This document shows positions 48,085 to 56,893 of a DNA stretch of 64,000 nt, piece after piece. The stretch lies in NCBI RefSeq assembly GCF_018881505.1, contig NZ_JACVQC010000001.1, forward strand, positions 1,471,927 to 1,535,926, given 5' to 3'. The notes beneath the pieces were generated by a model. That model saw only the letters and a list, made by a program, of their open reading frames with translations, ran no database searches and was not told where the DNA came from. This DNA is from Polynucleobacter sp. UK-Mo-2m-Kol15. GTDB lineage: Bacteria; Pseudomonadota; Gammaproteobacteria; Burkholderiales; Burkholderiaceae. A program made the position numbers and the translations under genes. The number at the start of each line of letters is the position of its first letter. Position 1 is the stretch's first letter.

Positions 48085-48999
48085 TTATTTTTTGTTGTAG
48101 TCTTCAGCAGGCTTGTCGTTGAGATTAGCCCATGCGTTTTTAGTTGCTGGAGACAATTCAAGACCAACAACAATATTCTTTGGTGGAATTGGGGCTAAAA
48201 ACCATTTATTCCAAAGCTTGGGCATATTTCCATTAGCCACAATCTTGGCAATTGCAGCATTCACAGTAGCCTTAAATTCTGGATCATTCTTAGGCACCAT
48301 AATGGCAATAGGCTCAGTTGCCAGAACCTCACCAACAATCTTGAAGTCCTTAGGGTTTTTTGAGTTGGCAATATTGCCAGCAAGAATTGAACCATCCATT
48401 ACAAAAGCATCTGCGCGACCCGACTCTAACAATAGGAAGCTATCAGCATGATCCTTACCAAATACTTCGTCAAAATTAACGCCATTGGCTTTTTCATGTT
48501 TTCGTAATAACTGTACGGATGTGGTACCAGTAGTTGTAGCAACCTTTTTACCTGCTAGCTGAGAGATTGAAGTAATACCAGAATTTGCTTTAACTGCAAT
48601 CCGGACCTCTTCAACGTAAAGGGTGTTTGCAAAACCAACATCTTTGGCTCTTGCACTATTGTTCGTTGTGGTACCACACTCAATATCAACTGTGCCATTT
48701 TGAACTAATGGAACACGATTTTGTGAAGTAACCGGCTGGTAGTTGATTCGCAGTGTACTCAAACCCAGCTTATCCTTTACATCAGCCAAAATCATGCGGC
48801 ATACCTCAACATGATAGCCATCAAAGCGACTATCCCCAGTGGTGTATGACATTGGAATGGATGATTCTCGAACGCCCATTGTCACTGCACCGCTGGATTT
48901 AATTTTATCGAGTGTTGGGCTTGCGGCATATGCGTTGAGCGAACCTAACAACAAGATGGCCGACACTAGATAATTGCCACTCATTTTTTTACTTTGCAT
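48085..48999 (-). CDS. gltI: glutamate/aspartate-binding periplasmic protein
   Basis: A 304-residue solute-binding protein with a signal peptide ending near LNAYAAS. SGAVTMGVRESSIPMSYTTG, ECGTTTNNSARAKDVGFANT and GRADAFVMDGSILAG are GltI-type ligand residues. GGGAGA precedes the ATG. It is first gene of gltIJKL and is divergent from the TauD-family gene. Confidence 0.93.
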   Translation of the reverse strand: MQSKKMSGNYLVSAILLLGSLNAYAASPTLDKIKSSGAVTMGVRESSIPMSYTTGDSRFDGYHVEVCRMILADVKDKLGLSTLRINYQPVTSQNRVPLVQNGTVDIECGTTTNNSARAKDVGFANTLYVEEVRIAVKANSGITSISQLAGKKVATTTGTTSVQLLRKHEKANGVNFDEVFGKDHADSFLLLESGRADAFVMDGSILAGNIANSKNPKDFKIVGEVLATEPIAIMVPKNDPEFKATVNAAIAKIVANGNMPKLWNKWFLAPIPPKNIVVGLELSPATKNAWANLNDKPAEDYNKK

Positions 49000-49256
49000 G
49001 ATTCTCCCTTTAGCAATATAAAAACCAATTTACTTTTACTTAGTATAAACACCTACAAAAATTAGGTACATCAACAAATCAGATAACCGGATACTAAATC
49101 CATGAAGGCGTATGAACTCCATCCTAAATAAATGATGTTAATGCTAGAGCCTATGGTTTACCCCAAATAGGCCTTATTAAACGTTAAAAAATGGTTTTTT
49201 GGTTATATGCTCTAGTCTTATCTACCAAGGAACATTTAAATGAGAAAGGGTTCGCT

Positions 49257-50147
49257 ATGAATAAGGCCACAGATACAACAAATGGGGGACTTAAAGTTGT
49301 TCCCAGTCAAAATTTGCTGGGTGCCGATATCTATGGAGTTAACCTAAAACTACCTCTCTCAAGCGAGGATAAGCAATTTATTGAAAAGGCCTGGGCAGAC
49401 AATTTAGTCCTGAGATTTAGGGGTCAAGAAAATGTTACTCCTCAAGAATTAACGCAATTCTCCAACGCATTGGGAGATCTTGATAAAAGACCTGTTCGTG
49501 GAACTGTTAATGGTGGCTACAACGATTTACCGCTAGAAATTAATGTCATCTCAAATATCATTGGAGATGACGGAAAGCCTATTGGTGGCCTAGGATCTTA
49601 CGAGGCAGATTGGCATACAGATATGTCATATGTTGATATACCGCCTAAGGGTTGCGTTCTTTACTCCGTAGAAATTCCCCCTACAGGCGGCAATACATCA
49701 TTTGTCAATATGTATGAGGCTTACAACAGGCTGTCCGATAAAACAAAACAAAAAATTGCGAACTTGAAGTGCATACATGACGCAAGTAAAAATAGCACAG
49801 GAGAATTGCGTCAAGGATTCACCGAAGTAACTGACCCAAGAAATGCTGTGGGCGCTTCCCACCCACTAGTCCGCATTCATCCTGTCACTCAACAGAAATG
49901 TCTCTTTTTAGGACGAAGAAAAAATGCCTATATAGTTGGCTTACCTTTAAACGAGAGCGAAGAGTTACTGGATGAACTATGGGCAGCTAGTACCGACCCT
50001 GAATTAAAGTGGACTCAAGTCTGGCAGCTTGGTGATGCCATTCTATGGGATAACCGCTGTACGATGCATCAACGTGACTCCTTTGATGCTTCAAGTAGAC
50101 GCTTAATGTATCGCACACAAATTCGTGGTGAATTGGTAATGGGCTAA
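49257..50147 (+). CDS. TauD/TfdA-family 2-oxoglutarate dioxygenase
   Basis: A 296-residue Fe(II)/2-oxoglutarate dioxygenase. The metal triad is visible in WHTDMSY (His and Asp) and in DNRCTMHQRDSFD (distal His), and RLMYRTQIRGE carries the 2-oxoglutarate-binding Arg. The start is the ATG at 49257 after GAGAAAGGG. It is followed two bases later by a Bug gene. The enzyme hydroxylates a small acid or sulfonate-like compound; taurine itself is not indicated. Confidence 0.9.
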   Translation: MNKATDTTNGGLKVVPSQNLLGADIYGVNLKLPLSSEDKQFIEKAWADNLVLRFRGQENVTPQELTQFSNALGDLDKRPVRGTVNGGYNDLPLEINVISNIIGDDGKPIGGLGSYEADWHTDMSYVDIPPKGCVLYSVEIPPTGGNTSFVNMYEAYNRLSDKTKQKIANLKCIHDASKNSTGELRQGFTEVTDPRNAVGASHPLVRIHPVTQQKCLFLGRRKNAYIVGLPLNESEELLDELWAASTDPELKWTQVWQLGDAILWDNRCTMHQRDSFDASSRRLMYRTQIRGELVMG

Positions 50148-50149
50148 AA

Positions 50150-51130
50150 ATGACAAAATTAATTAAGAATTTAAGCTGGTGTCTAGCCCTAGGATGGGGA
50201 ATACTTTCTTCTTACAGCGCCCTTGCACAGCAAAACTATCCAGATAAACCTATTACCCTTGTTGTTCCCTACGCACCTGCAGGGTCAGCCGATGTATTTG
50301 CGAGAATTCTTAGCCAAGAACTAGGCAAAGAATTAGGCCAAAGCATCATAGTCAATAATCAAGCAGGAGCCGCCGGCAATGTAGGAGCAGCTCTTGTAGC
50401 ACGCTCACCATCCGATGGATATACCTTGCTTTTTGGAACTGCAGCAATTGCGATTGCACCATCTGTTTATAAAAACCTTAACTACGATGCTGAGAAAGAT
50501 TTACAAGCTATCGCATTAGTCGGAAGCTCCCCCGCTCTTGTTCTCACCACACCAGCTGGACCAAATACAATTGACCAACTTATCGCCCAAGTAAAAGCAC
50601 AGCCTGGAGTATATAGCTATGCTGCCTCCGGGATAGGGAGTGCAACGCATATCGTTGCAGAATACTTTAACCAAAAAGCAAATATAGATGCATTTGCAGT
50701 TCCCTATAAAGGTGCTGGACCAGCCAAACAAGGGCTTATGTCTGATTTACATCTCTATACTTTTGAAACAGCCAGCTCTGCAATAAGCCTTGTGAAATCC
50801 GGGAAGCTAAAAGCAATTGCCTTAGCTACCGATCAACGTTCACCTCTTTTACCGAATGTACCTACGATTGCAGAGTCTGGAATTCAAGGTGTGAGTGCCG
50901 GAACTTGGAATATGGTTTTTGCTCCAGAAAAGACACCAAAATTCATCATAGATAAATTGAATGTCGCGATAAATAAAGTTTTGTCAAATCCAATAGTCGC
51001 AAAAAAACTTCATGAATTAGTGATCGATATAAATGCATCATCAACTCCCATGAGTGCTGAGGCTTATTTAAAATCAGAAACTTTGCGATGGAAAGAGCTG
51101 GTAAGTTTCTCCAAAGTAAAAACAAACTAA
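50150..51130 (+). CDS. Bug/TctC-family periplasmic binding protein
   Basis: A 326-residue Bug protein with a signal peptide ending at SALAQQ. YPDKPITLVVPYAPAGSADV, NNQAGAAGNVGAALVARSPSDG and FAVPYKGAGPAKQG are present. It is tightly coupled to the TauD-family gene (two-base gap), so it probably binds that enzyme's substrate. No membrane subunits are near. Confidence 0.92.
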   Translation: MTKLIKNLSWCLALGWGILSSYSALAQQNYPDKPITLVVPYAPAGSADVFARILSQELGKELGQSIIVNNQAGAAGNVGAALVARSPSDGYTLLFGTAAIAIAPSVYKNLNYDAEKDLQAIALVGSSPALVLTTPAGPNTIDQLIAQVKAQPGVYSYAASGIGSATHIVAEYFNQKANIDAFAVPYKGAGPAKQGLMSDLHLYTFETASSAISLVKSGKLKAIALATDQRSPLLPNVPTIAESGIQGVSAGTWNMVFAPEKTPKFIIDKLNVAINKVLSNPIVAKKLHELVIDINASSTPMSAEAYLKSETLRWKELVSFSKVKTN

Positions 51131-51303
51131 AAATCTTTTAGGATAAAAAACTAAGCTCTTGGTTAATTTATGTTTTGCTAACCCTTAACTCTTCATTTAT
51201 CGACTAAATCGATAAAGTAATGGTTACTGGGTTATTTGGCCAGCCCACAATCAAATACGAATGGAGAAAATGTGATTATCGAGTATCCATTATTTATGAA
51301 TCA

Positions 51304-52767
51304 CTAATCATCGACCCCACCAATAGATAGGCGTTTTAGGTGAAGGTACTCCTCGATGCCATACTTGGAACCCTCCGCACCAATCCCAGATTGTTTAGTG
51401 CCTCCAAATGGGGCCACTTCGGTTGCAAATACCCCTTTATTGATTCCTACTACCCCAACCTCTAATCGCTCTGAAACTCTAAACATTCGACCAATATTTG
51501 TTGTATGCACATAGGCAGCAAGGCCGTAGTCTGTGTCATTAGCTAGATCAATAACCTCTTCTTCAGTTTTGAATTTGGCAATCGCCGCTAAAGGACCAAA
51601 GGTCTCCTCTGAATACAGTCGCATTTTATTGTTGAGATTTAACAAGATCGTAGGTTCATAAAAATTTGCACCCAGAGCATGACGCTTACCCCCGATAAGT
51701 AATTGAGCGCCATGTGATAAGGCATCTTTCACATGGGATTCCATCTTATCGACTGCGTGTTGGTCAATCAGCGGACCTTGAGTAACTCCATCGCCGAATC
51801 CGTCTCCCACTTTTAATTCCTGAACTGCCTCCAAAAAATGCTGTACGAATTGATCATAAATAGATTCTTGTACATAAATACGATTAGCACAAACACAAGT
51901 TTGCCCAGAATTGCGAAACTTGCATGAAACAGCATCCTTTACTGCTTTTTTAATATCGGCATCATCAAAGACTATGAATGGTGAGTTTCCGCCGAGCTCT
52001 AGAGAAAGTTTTTTAATGGAATCACTGCTTTGTCGCATCAATATCTTTCCAACCTCAGTCGAGCCGGTAAAGGTTATCTTGCGAACAATACGATTAGTAG
52101 TTAACTCCATTCCAATGGCCTCAGGCTCACCAGTGACCAAATTAAAAACACCCTTGGGGACTCCTGCTTGCTGCGCAAGTGCAGCAAGGGCAATTGCCGA
52201 ATATGGTGTCTGCTCTGCAGGCTTCAGTACCACGGTACATCCAGCAGCTAGGGCAGTGGCAACCTTTCTGGTGACCATAGCGCTAGGCATATTCCATGGC
52301 GTGATAGCGCCACACACGCCGATAGGTTCTTTTAGAACAATTGTTCTGGAATCCCGTTGCGGCTGAGGAATGACGTCCCCATAAATTCGTTTACCCTCTT
52401 CCGCATACCAATCAATAAAGCTAGCAGCATAGGTGACCTCATTTTTAGCATCGTTTAGGGGGCGACCTTGCTCTAGGGTCATCATGGCTGCAAGATCATC
52501 TTTATGTTCAAGCACCAAGTCATGCCAGCGACGCAAAATGACCCCTCGGTCACGGGCGGTTGTTTCTCGCCATCCACGCCAAGCACTCTGTGCGGCATGT
52601 ATAGCTCGCCTAGTTTCTGAAGCACCCATATTTGGGATTGTGCCCAACAACCCTCCCGATGCAGGGTTGAGCACGCTCAGAGTCTGATTGGAATCAGCCC
52701 CACACCAGATACCATCTATTAACCCCTGCTCGCGAAAGAGAGATTGATTTTTTAGACTTATGAGCAT
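51304..52767 (-). CDS. aldehyde dehydrogenase, succinate-semialdehyde type
   Basis: A 487-residue NAD(P)-dependent ALDH of the GabD group. Catalytic Cys is in FRNSGQTCVCANRIYVQ and the general-base Glu in LELGGNSPFIVFDDAD. FTGSTEVGKILM, PWNMPSAMVTRKVATALAAG and the GTKQSGIGAEGSKYGIEEYL C-terminus are typical of succinate- or glutarate-semialdehyde dehydrogenases. It is downstream of a Bug gene on the same strand. Substrate inferred only. Confidence 0.9.
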   Translation of the reverse strand: MLISLKNQSLFREQGLIDGIWCGADSNQTLSVLNPASGGLLGTIPNMGASETRRAIHAAQSAWRGWRETTARDRGVILRRWHDLVLEHKDDLAAMMTLEQGRPLNDAKNEVTYAASFIDWYAEEGKRIYGDVIPQPQRDSRTIVLKEPIGVCGAITPWNMPSAMVTRKVATALAAGCTVVLKPAEQTPYSAIALAALAQQAGVPKGVFNLVTGEPEAIGMELTTNRIVRKITFTGSTEVGKILMRQSSDSIKKLSLELGGNSPFIVFDDADIKKAVKDAVSCKFRNSGQTCVCANRIYVQESIYDQFVQHFLEAVQELKVGDGFGDGVTQGPLIDQHAVDKMESHVKDALSHGAQLLIGGKRHALGANFYEPTILLNLNNKMRLYSEETFGPLAAIAKFKTEEEVIDLANDTDYGLAAYVHTTNIGRMFRVSERLEVGVVGINKGVFATEVAPFGGTKQSGIGAEGSKYGIEEYLHLKRLSIGGVDD

Positions 52768-52785
52768 GTGATTGCAATCATAAAA

Positions 52786-53754
52786 TTACTCACTGATTTT
52801 TGCCTCTTTGGCAATCTTAGTCCAATGGTCAAGCTCTTTGCGCACTTGTTCAGTAAATTGCTCAGGTGAATTACCAACCGCGATCGCACCTTCACTGGCT
52901 AATTTTTGCTTCACATCAGGCATGGCCAATATTCTTTGAATATCTGCATTTAACTTAGCAATAATAGGTTGAGGAGTTCCAGCTGGGGCAAATACTCCAT
53001 ACCAAGAATCAGACATGAAATTGTTAAGGCCCGCTTCGGCAAAGGTGGGAACTGAAGGAATTGCTGGGTCTCTTTGTGGAGCGGCGACTGCAATTGCGCG
53101 CAAGGACCCAGTACGTATTTGCTGTAGTACGCTAGGGGTTAATGTGAACATCATATCAACGTGTCCGCCAACAACATCAATTAACGCTGGAGCAGCTCCT
53201 TTATAAGGAACATGGACAATATCAACTCCCGCGCGTAACTTAAACATTTCGCCAGTCATATGAGCGGAGCTTCCAGAGCCAAAGGAAGCGTAACGTAAAG
53301 ATCCAGGTTTTTTATTTGCCAGATCAATCAATTCTTTTAAGTTTTGTGCTGGCACATTTGGATTAACCACCAAAACAAATGGCGATGCACCAAAATTACT
53401 GACGCTAGCGAAATCTTTTAAGGGGTCATATGACAATTTAGAATTTATTGCTGGATTCATGGTTTGTGTACCAGTAGTTCCGAGCAGTAATGTGTACCCA
53501 TCGGCTGGTGACTTTGCGACAAATTGTGCAGCAATACCACCCGCGGCGCCAGCACGATTTTCGATAATTACTGACTGCGAGGTAACTGTAGCCAACTTAT
53601 CTCCAAGCATCCTTCCAAGAATATCGGCCGTTCCTCCAGGAGGAAATGGCACGATTAACTTAATTGGTTTATTGGGGTAAGCCTGAGCATGAGCAATGGA
53701 AGCGCAAATAAAGAACAAAGACAAAAAGCCAACTAACTTAGAGAAGAATTTCAT
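52786..53754 (-). CDS. Bug/TctC-family periplasmic binding protein
   Basis: A 322-residue Bug protein with a signal peptide ending at SIAHAQA. YPNKPIKLIVPFPPGGTADI, ENRAGAAGGIAAQFVAKSPADG and VHVPYKGAAPALID are hallmarks. It precedes the aldehyde dehydrogenase gene by 18 bases. It is the fourth Bug protein of the window. Confidence 0.92.
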   Translation of the reverse strand: MKFFSKLVGFLSLFFICASIAHAQAYPNKPIKLIVPFPPGGTADILGRMLGDKLATVTSQSVIIENRAGAAGGIAAQFVAKSPADGYTLLLGTTGTQTMNPAINSKLSYDPLKDFASVSNFGASPFVLVVNPNVPAQNLKELIDLANKKPGSLRYASFGSGSSAHMTGEMFKLRAGVDIVHVPYKGAAPALIDVVGGHVDMMFTLTPSVLQQIRTGSLRAIAVAAPQRDPAIPSVPTFAEAGLNNFMSDSWYGVFAPAGTPQPIIAKLNADIQRILAMPDVKQKLASEGAIAVGNSPEQFTEQVRKELDHWTKIAKEAKISE

Positions 53755-53992
53755 ACAAAACCCTTTAAATAAAGTGTAATTTCTTAACTGTAACTTGGTG
53801 ATGACGCTTAATTGTGTGCGCCCAAATACTACCCATAGTATGTCGTATTTAGTAGGCCGCCAATAAGGAATTTACATATTTCTAGGGGTTTTTCCTGAGC
53901 TAGTATCTAAGAATATAAGCATTGAACAAGCAAAGCTATGTACCAGGCAAAACTTAGCCTATGTTTTATATCTGACACGTAATTTATGTAGT
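53755..53992. other. upstream region of the Bug-ALDH pair
   Basis: 238 bases between the Bug start codon and tRNA-Arg fragment C. AT-rich; no open frame with a ribosome-binding site and no notable hairpin were seen. It presumably holds the promoter of the Bug-ALDH pair. Confidence 0.4.
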
Positions 53993-54032
53993 TGGCCTAC
54001 CCAGTACGATTTGAGCGTGCGATCTGCAGCTT
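53993..54032 (-). repeat. tRNA-Arg 3'-half fragment C
   Basis: 32 of 40 bases match the 3' end of tRNA-Arg(TCT), same orientation. Similarity fades at the anticodon loop (GCTTAAAT instead of CCTTAGAAG). It lies 43 bases beyond the stop codon of the 61-residue riboswitch-linked gene. Confidence 0.75.
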
Positions 54033-54075
54033 AAATAAACCCCAGTCGTTTCTAGCTTGGGTTATTGATTGACCA

Positions 54076-54261
54076 TCAGGCTGGAGCAAGTGACTTTGAC
54101 GACTTACAGAAATCCACAATTAACTCTGAAAAGCCGAGGTAACGAGCATTTGTTTTTCTAAAGCCCTCCAATTCAGCAATTGTTGGTGAAACAACATTTT
54201 TATATCCGGCATCATCATATCCAGGATGAAAAGAGGCTTCTTGGACTAGTTTATTGATCAT
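54076..54261 (-). CDS. 61-residue protein downstream of the glycine riboswitch
   Basis: A small protein read from the ATG at 54261, eight bases after AAAAAGGA; an ATG at 54270 touches that site and is less likely. The sequence is acidic-to-neutral with aromatic residues (ASFHPGYDDAGYKNVV, NARYLGFSELIVDFC), no signal peptide and no membrane segment. I do not recognise it. It is the first sizeable frame after a tandem glycine riboswitch. It could be the controlled gene or a chance neighbour of a decayed one. Confidence 0.5.
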   Translation of the reverse strand: MINKLVQEASFHPGYDDAGYKNVVSPTIAELEGFRKTNARYLGFSELIVDFCKSSKSLAPA

Positions 54262-54324
54262 GATGAACATCCTTTTTCAGTCAGTGAAAATTGAATCAAT
54301 TAATCTGTATTACCAAAAACTGCA

Positions 54325-54345
54325 TTAGCTTGGAAGTGTGCGCAT
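54325..54345 (-). other. six-codon reading frame directly after the riboswitch
   Basis: ATG-CGC-ACA-CTT-CCA-AGC-TAA with AGGAGA (54352-54357) six bases before it, just after the second glycine aptamer. It may be a leader peptide, or the surviving start of the gene that the riboswitch originally controlled. The Shine-Dalgarno is better than that of the 61-residue gene downstream. Confidence 0.4.
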
Positions 54346-54384
54346 GCGAAATCTCCTAAAGTGCCATATCAATATGGGTGCCGC

Positions 54385-54570
54385 CGCCCTGCCCCTAATT
54401 CCTAAGAGATGCGCACTACAGCGTGGCTGAGTACTTGCTCCTTCGGTGCACCATCGAGATGGTGACTCTCCAGACAGCTATTTAGGATCAGCAGTGCCCC
54501 CTGGAAGATACTTAGCGTTCATGGGAGTTTGCGCCTTCGGTGGAGATAAGATCTGACTCTCCTGCCTACA
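54385..54570 (-). promoter_or_regulatory. tandem glycine riboswitch
   Basis: On the minus strand the glycine-aptamer core occurs twice. Aptamer 1 has GGAGAG (54557-54562), a P2 hairpin and CACCGAAGGCGCAA within 54524-54543. Aptamer 2 has GGAGAG (54466-54471), a clean CACC...GGTG P2 hairpin and CACCGAAGGAGCAA within 54429-54448. A CTCTTAGG-like P1/P3 closing segment follows at about 54400. The order, spacing and the ACCGAAGG core match the known tandem glycine riboswitch. It normally controls gcvT or glycine transport genes, but none is present here. The next frames are a six-codon one and a 61-residue one. Confidence 0.85.
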
Positions 54571-54735
54571 AAATGTATATCCTTTAAAGGAGCATCTATT
54601 CGAGCATTATTTAAGGCAAATGGTACTTTGGAGAAATACCAGTTAGATTGAAAAACTTACCAGAGCGCTATCTGAGCCGTATAACTAAGCTTAAAAGCAT
54701 TTTTTTAAAAGGATTTGAACTGGCGCTGGAAACGA

Positions 54736-55050
54736 CTAAGCCTTGATCTTAGGCTCAGTCATTGACATGAGCTCAGCCTGTGTCATTTTGGAGCCAACCA
54801 CGTTTTTAATAAGATGGACAACCACTTCGCAAGCAAAAGTTTTGAGCTTCTCTCTGCTAGACAGATTCATGCCACGTGAAAGAGAAATCAAAATATCGTT
54901 GGGATTAATGTTTCTTAAATTTGGATGATCCATCTTGGTCATTTGCATCATATGAATCAAAGCTTCGCCCGCGTTGGCATTCTTAATAAAATGGACGTTG
55001 TAGAGTTGACTCATATTCTGAATCAGACTTGCTTCGATATTGACGGCCAT
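54736..55050 (-). CDS. hypothetical 104-residue protein
   Basis: A 104-residue protein with GGGA six bases before its ATG. It is predicted largely helical with several Met residues (EALIHMMQMTKMDHPNL, SREKLKTFACEVVVHLIKN), no signal peptide and no clear membrane segment. I do not recognise the family. It lies upstream of the glycine riboswitch on the same strand, between tRNA-Arg fragments C and D. Confidence 0.55.
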   Translation of the reverse strand: MAVNIEASLIQNMSQLYNVHFIKNANAGEALIHMMQMTKMDHPNLRNINPNDILISLSRGMNLSSREKLKTFACEVVVHLIKNVVGSKMTQAELMSMTEPKIKA

Positions 55051-55134
55051 AAAATGTCCCGGTGAAAGATTGCTATCAAACCAATTGTAATAATCTTTTA
55101 CTCAAATAAGCAAGGTGTCTAGAGATGGGATATC

Positions 55135-55180
55135 TGGCCTGCCCAGCACGATTCGAAGGTGCGACCTATGCCCTTAGAGG
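55135..55180 (-). repeat. tRNA-Arg 3'-half fragment D
   Basis: 42 of 45 bases match the 3' half of tRNA-Arg(TCT), with one extra C, same orientation as the intact gene. It is the best-preserved and the nearest of the four fragments, and bounds the 5.8-kb segment that ends at the intact tRNA. Confidence 0.85.
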
Positions 55181-55606
55181 AAATAGTGGCCGCTAGAAAT
55201 ATCAAAGAATTGAACGGCTGAAGTTAAAATACATAAACCGTGCAATGCCTAAGTCTTATTGTTCGAATTATTTTTAATCTTTTATCTCAAAGTTAAGCCA
55301 AATTACGAACTCAATTAATGAATTTTATAGACTTGAGACATCGATCGTTAGCCGCATTAAACAATTCTTTAAGATGTAGATTACCAAATCCCTTCTTCTT
55401 TGGAGTGGCAGTAAAAAATAAGTCGGCCCAATTTTGGGCGCGCCAACCCACTAAATGCCGATCACCTTATTACAAACTAGAATCTCAATACGGCAAGATT
55501 TTAGATTAGATTCATCAAGGTCACATAGCTAAATAGGTTAATATTTGAGCTTAACCAACGGAGAAGCGCTTGTCTCTTAATACTTTTATGTTTTATATGA
55601 AGAAAA
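55181..55606. other. AT-rich gap without a convincing gene
   Basis: About 430 bases between fragment D and the TPR gene. A minus-strand frame reading RAQNWADLFFTATPKKKGFG and ending near 55318 could be a gene remnant, but it is interrupted upstream and has no match that I can name. The right part must hold the promoter of the TPR gene. Confidence 0.4.
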
Positions 55607-56878
55607 ATGCGGCAATTACTTGAGCGGTTAAAAACTCTCCTAATGCAACTGCCAGACTGGCAAGTTTTTACAGATCGGGCAAAAAAATTCCTTATCTCTA
55701 TCAGCTCAATTGCTGGGGGAATTATCTTTATAGGATTTCTTTGGAACAGTATCTTAGTAAATAGTGTTGAGATAGAACCCATTAAAGTCCCTGATGGATT
55801 TTTGCAAAAGGGCTACAGCTCTGAAATTGCCACAACCCAGATCCTTGATGAAGTTTCAAAAATTAGGGAGATTTCAACCGTAAATTTACAAAGCAATAAT
55901 ATAAAGTCTAAGCCGCCTGGGGAGGAGCTATCTAAGCTGCAGTCTCAGCCATTAGTGGGTGGAATTGATATCAATATGATTAGATCATTAATTCAAACAT
56001 CACTTGGGATTCGTAAGGAAAAAATCTCAAGCGAAATTACCACCTCCGAGATGAATGGAAAAATTACTTATCTGATAAGAATGCGATCAAGTGCCGAAAA
56101 TAAACTTTTGGTAGATTTTAATTCGGATAAAGATATTCCTGAATTACTTCGCAAGATAGCTATTAAGCTAGTTGAGAGAGTTGATCCCGTTGCAGCAGCA
56201 TCGTACTATCGCTGGAAAAAAGATTACAAAAACTCCTTTAGGTTAATCGAGGAAGCGCTAAAAGATGACCGGTTTGAGGATGATCTTTATGCATTGAATA
56301 ATCGTGCTTCAATGTATATTCAGCTTAAGAAATTTGATCTTGCTCAAGGCGATCTTGATCGCGTATTTTCTATTGATTCCCATTTTGCTTGGTCAATTAA
56401 TGTCCAAAGTTACTTGTTCAATGAAATTGGAAAACATCAAGAGGCCCTTGCGTGGGCAAAGCGTGCACAGAAGGCACTGCCAGACCGTTGGCAGCCTTAT
56501 GCAAATACTGGTGATGCATATAAGGGAATGGATGAACCTGCCAAAGCTAAAGTTGAGTATCTTAAGGCTCTAGATCGAAATCCTAATTGGGTGATCCAAT
56601 ATATAGAGCTTATTGATTTTTTCTCCTCGATAAATGATGAAAAAAATCTTGAGCAAACTTTTTTGAAGGCAATTAGGAAATTTCCGAGAAGTCCAGAGAT
56701 ATTACTGAAATACACGAAACATCTCATCGAAAGACAGCGGCTTGAACAAGCTGCGAATTATCTTAACCTCGCCTATCAAGAATCTCCTAATAATCCTGAG
56801 ATATGGGATGTCTATATAAAATTTGCCGGTCCAAAAGATAAGGCAATTGAGCAAGAGATAAAGAAAAAAATGAATTGA
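55607..56878 (+). CDS. membrane-anchored TPR protein
   Basis: A 423-residue protein. One membrane segment near residues 28-48 (FLISISSIAGGIIFIGFLW) is followed by a putative periplasmic or cytoplasmic domain (about 60-200). TPR-like helix pairs run from about 205 to the end (LNNRASMYIQLKKFDLAQGD, WAKRAQKALPDRWQPYANTG, AKAKVEYLKALDRNPNW). TPR proteins are scaffolds. The partner is unknown; the neighbours are a secreted hydrolase and a surface protease. There is no strong ribosome-binding site before the ATG. Confidence 0.8.
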   Translation: MRQLLERLKTLLMQLPDWQVFTDRAKKFLISISSIAGGIIFIGFLWNSILVNSVEIEPIKVPDGFLQKGYSSEIATTQILDEVSKIREISTVNLQSNNIKSKPPGEELSKLQSQPLVGGIDINMIRSLIQTSLGIRKEKISSEITTSEMNGKITYLIRMRSSAENKLLVDFNSDKDIPELLRKIAIKLVERVDPVAAASYYRWKKDYKNSFRLIEEALKDDRFEDDLYALNNRASMYIQLKKFDLAQGDLDRVFSIDSHFAWSINVQSYLFNEIGKHQEALAWAKRAQKALPDRWQPYANTGDAYKGMDEPAKAKVEYLKALDRNPNWVIQYIELIDFFSSINDEKNLEQTFLKAIRKFPRSPEILLKYTKHLIERQRLEQAANYLNLAYQESPNNPEIWDVYIKFAGPKDKAIEQEIKKKMN

Positions 56879-56893
56879 TAACTGATGTAATCG

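Noticed and set aside
44989-55180. The four tRNA-Arg-like stretches as functional tRNA genes
   Set aside because: All lack the D arm and 5' acceptor strand, and three have damaged T or anticodon stems.
55318-55509. 63-codon plus-strand frame and the opposite remnant-like frame
   Set aside because: No ribosome-binding site, no family resemblance, and stops interrupt the minus-strand frame upstream.
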